A DNA stretch of 6,787 nucleotides from Bacillota bacterium. GTDB taxonomy: Bacteria > Bacillota > Clostridia > DSM-8532. The notes below the pieces were generated by a model. The model was not told where the DNA came from, made no database searches, and was given only the letters and a program-made list of their open reading frames with translations. Every line of letters starts with the position of its first letter. The stretch's first letter is position 1. Position numbers and translations under genes: made by a program. Below, in pieces: positions 4,770 to 6,787 of this stretch. The stretch lies in the NCBI GenBank assembly GCA_023446675.1, contig JAEXPO010000512.1:1-6787 (forward strand), given 5' to 3'.

Positions 4770-6353
4770 AATATCTCTTAATGTCAGATTTTTGTTTTTA
4801 TCCAGGGCCCATTGAATGGACCATTCGTTTTCAAAAAGCAGAACAAAATGGTTATGATTATCTTCGACAAGCATGGTGGAGGAGGTGGTGTTAAGCTCTC
4901 TTGGGTTACCGTTGCATTCCACTATCCAGCGGGCAAAGCGATAATTGAGCTGATTCATACGTATATCCGCTGAATACTCATTTTTGAGACGGTATTCCAG
5001 AACCTCAAACTGGAGAACCCCGACGGCGCCTATAATGAATTCCTCCAGCCCAATATCAGGCTGTTTGAATATCTGGATGGCCCCTTCTTCGGAAAGCTGG
5101 GTAATCCCCTTCATAAATTGCTTGCGCTTCATGGTATCCTTAGCGGATATTCTGGCAAAATGCTCGGCAGGGAAGGAGGGAATACCTTTAAACTGGAGAC
5201 CTCCGTTAGTGCTCAGCGTATCGCCGATACGGAAGATGCCCGGATCAAAAAGACCAATAATATCACCGGCATAGGCAGTCTCAACAATTTCTCTTTACTG
5301 AGCCATAAATTGCTGGGGCTGTGCCAGGCGGACAGGCTTTCCTGTACTGCTGTGTATAACCTGCATCCCTTTATTAAAGATACCGGAGCATATTCTTAAG
5401 AAGGCTATGCGATCCCGATGGCTGGGATTCATATTGGCCTGTATTTTGAAAATAAAGCCGGTAAAATCCGTATCCTGAGCTTGAACTGGCGTTTCTTCAA
5501 AATGGCGTTCACCAGGAGGCGGCGAAACATTGAGAAATTCTTCCAGAAAAGGCTCGACACCGAAGTTAGTCATAGCGCTGCCAAAAAAGATAGGGGTAAG
5601 CTCGCCCCGTGATACCTTACCTAAATCAAAATCATCCCCTGCCATATCCAGAAGCTCAATTTCATCCACCAGTCTGGAATAATAGGGTTCACCCAAAAGC
5701 TCTTTAAAAACAGGATCATCCACACCGCCCTTGGTGGAATGTACGATAGCCTGACCATGGGAGTTATCCCCTGTAAAAAGCTCTATCTGACGTCTGTTGC
5801 GGTGGTACACACCTTTAAAGTCACCGTCAATGCCTATAGGCCAATTGACAGGATAGGAGCGTATGCCCAGCACATCCTCAATTTCCTGCATGAGAGAAAT
5901 GGGATCCTTGCTGGCACGATCCATTTTATTTACAAAGGTAAAAATGGGAATACCACGCATTTTACATACATGAAAAAGCTTTATGGTCTGAGCCTCCACA
6001 CCTTTGGCTCCGTCTATAAGCATAACGGCGCTGTCGGCTGCCACCAGAGTACGGTAGGTATCCTCACTGAAATCCTGGTGACCGGGTGTATCCAAAATAT
6101 TTATGCAAAAACCTTCGTAATTAAACTGCATGACACTGGAGGTAACAGAAATACCACGCTGCTTTTCAATTTCCATCCAGTCTGAAACTGCATGGCGTGA
6201 GGCTTTGCGGGCCTTAACCGAGCCTGCCATATGAATGGCGCCTCCGTAAAGCAGGAGTTTTTCGGTAAGTGTTGTTTTACCCGCGTCGGGATGTGATATA
6301 ATCGCAAAGGTTCTGCGACGTTCAATTTCTTTTATGAGTTCTTCTTTAACCAC
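4764..6353 (-). pseudogene. prfC: Peptide chain release factor 3, interrupted by one in-frame TAA
   Basis: RF3 is the cytoplasmic GTPase that removes RF1/RF2 from the ribosome after peptide release. The full frame is 530 codons including the final stop, the same length as E. coli RF3 (529 aa). The GTPase domain is intact: SHPDAGKT (20-27), DTPGH (88-92), NKMD (142-145), GSAM (258-261). Domain II starts near [18 protein letters not shown] (298-315). Codon 353 is TAA (5295-5297), after FMAQ. The frame then continues unchanged for 176 codons: REIVETAYAGDIIGLFDPG, then GITQLSEEGAIQIF and GAVGVLQFEVLEYRLK. There is no frameshift. Start is GTG 6353, 7 nt after AGAAAGGG. A truncated product would keep the G domain but lose the rest of domain II and domain III. 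Pseudogene, sequencing error and stop read-through are all open; RF3 identity is certain. Confidence 0.9.
5295..5297 (-). other. In-frame TAA at prfC codon 353
   Basis: The context on the coding strand is ATG GCT CAG TAA AGA GAA ATT. The E. coli protein has Asp at the aligned place (FMAGDRSH). GAA, AAA or CAA to TAA are all single-base changes. TAA ends xylA and lexA in this window, so it is a normal stop codon in this genome. Confidence 0.9.
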
Positions 6354-6428
6354 TTGAGATCCCTTTCTGCGATAGTACTTTTAAGACCGCCTGTAAGGGC
6401 TTTAACAGGCACAGAACATACAAATTAT

Positions 6429-6457
6429 ATGATAGCGTCCGTGGCGGCTTACGTCAA
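6429..6457 (-). promoter_or_regulatory. Sigma-A promoter of prfC
   Basis: On the minus strand: TTGACG (complement of 6452-6457), a 17-bp spacer, and TATCAT (complement of 6429-6434). The start would be near 6422, giving an approximately 70-nt leader before the GTG. An intact promoter and ribosome-binding site argue that prfC is still expressed or was lost only recently. Confidence 0.68.
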
Positions 6458-6559
6458 GGAGTAGCTTAAATCACTGCCTGAGATCTGCAAGAAACAATGA
6501 GGGATGAGGTTAAAGCCATGAAGTTAAATCAATGAATTAAAGCAGCTCAAAGGGCATTA

Positions 6560-6589
6560 ATGACAGCAGACAGCTTTTTATGCTATATT
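6560..6589 (+). promoter_or_regulatory. Probable sigma-A promoter of proA
   Basis: ATGACA (6560-6565), an 18-bp spacer, and TATATT (6584-6589) with an extended -10 TG at 6581-6582. The leader to the ATG at 6672 would be about 75 nt. Confidence 0.6.
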
Positions 6590-6671
6590 ACATAAGAGAG
6601 GCTTTATAAAAAGGATTTAATATAAGGATTATAAAGGCTAAACAGAGAGATCAGGAAGGCGGTTTATTGCC

Positions 6672-6787
6672 ATGGAAATAAAGGAACTGGCCCTAAATGC
6701 AAAAAGAGCGGCTATTCAGCTATCAGGACTTCGTTCCGAGGATAAGGACAAAGGTCTGCTGGCCATTGCCCAAGCCCTTGAGGAAGA
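6672..6787 (+). CDS. proA: Gamma-glutamyl phosphate reductase, N-terminal fragment
   Basis: Only the first 38 codons are visible; the gene runs off the right edge. The protein starts MEIKELALNAKRAAIQLSGL and continues RSEDKDKGLLAIAQALEE. This is the typical opening of ProA, with A-K-x-A, a leucine-rich turn, and K-x-x-x-L-x-x-I-A-x-A-L before the cofactor domain. ProA reduces gamma-glutamyl phosphate to glutamate semialdehyde with NADPH in proline synthesis. The ATG at 6672 follows AGGAAGGCGG (6653-6662). It has its own promoter, and no proB lies upstream, so proB, if linked, must be downstream or elsewhere. The catalytic cysteine is not in view, so another aldehyde-dehydrogenase-like protein cannot be fully excluded. 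Confidence 0.77.
   Translation, partial: MEIKELALNAKRAAIQLSGLRSEDKDKGLLAIAQALEE

Larger units (their letters stand above)
6354..6671. other. prfC-proA divergent control region
   Basis: This 318-bp region has no gene of credible size. It holds the prfC ribosome-binding site (complement of 6361-6368), a GCCTGT/ACAGGC dyad (6389-6394 and 6405-6410) in the prfC leader without a T-run, the prfC promoter (6429-6457), an unassigned stretch at 6460-6555, and a promoter for proA (6560-6589). No T-box or other riboswitch was recognised in the short proA leader. Confidence 0.65.

Noticed and set aside
5295..5297. Alternative genetic code in which TAA is sense
   Set aside because: xylA, lexA and prfC itself end at TAA in the expected places.
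5739..6185. 148-residue plus-strand frame over prfC, and shorter ones at 4984-5612
   Set aside because: All are antisense to the RF3 frame, which continues in one phase throughout the region; there is no ribosome-binding site or family match.
4764..6353. prfC split explained by a frameshift or by two separate genes
   Set aside because: The two open parts are in the same phase (5295 and 4764 differ by a multiple of three), and the sequence between them translates to conserved RF3 residues. Only the TAA at 5295-5297 interrupts it.

Overview
The window looks like chromosomal DNA from a low- to mid-GC Gram-positive anaerobe of the Clostridia type. The evidence is a 440-residue class II xylose isomerase of the clostridial kind, strong AGGAGG / GAGGTGAT ribosome-binding sites, Firmicute GAAC-N4-GTTC LexA boxes, a lexA gene divergent from a yneA-like LysM gene (the Bacillus arrangement), and intrinsic terminators. 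The exact species cannot be read from the sequence.

Layout from left to right. 1-355 (+): 3' end of a ROK-family protein, probably the xylose regulator. 558-1880 (+): xylA. 1881-2312: a long spacer with degenerate A/T-rich repeats, the xylA terminator, a C/A-rich repeat tract and a promoter with a dyad over its -10 box. 2313-2807 (+): GNAT acetyltransferase. 2819-3448 (-): lexA, convergent with the GNAT gene and only 11 bp from it. 3449-3784: lexA/yneA divergent control region with two sigma-A promoters, three LexA boxes and three 44-bp tandem repeats that form most of the lexA leader. 3785-4069 (+): yneA-like SOS division inhibitor, with a terminator at 4198-4227. 4368-4769 (+): tandem ACT-domain protein. 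4764-6353 (-): prfC (release factor 3), interrupted by one in-frame TAA. 6354-6671: divergent control region for prfC and the next gene. 6672-6787 (+): start of proA.

Functional groups: xylose catabolism (ROK regulator plus xylA); an SOS module in which LexA represses itself through one box at its -35 and represses a membrane LysM division inhibitor through two more boxes; translation termination (prfC); and proline biosynthesis (proA).

The observations most worth following up are: (1) the single nonsense codon in an otherwise intact gene for a translation-termination factor; (2) the repeat-built lexA leader, each copy of which keeps an ACTT/AAGT dyad; (3) a strong lexA terminator written inside the coding sequence of the opposing GNAT gene, with a weaker parallel case for prfC inside the ACT gene. 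I saw no mobile element, CRISPR array, tRNA or rRNA. No wholly new system is evident.
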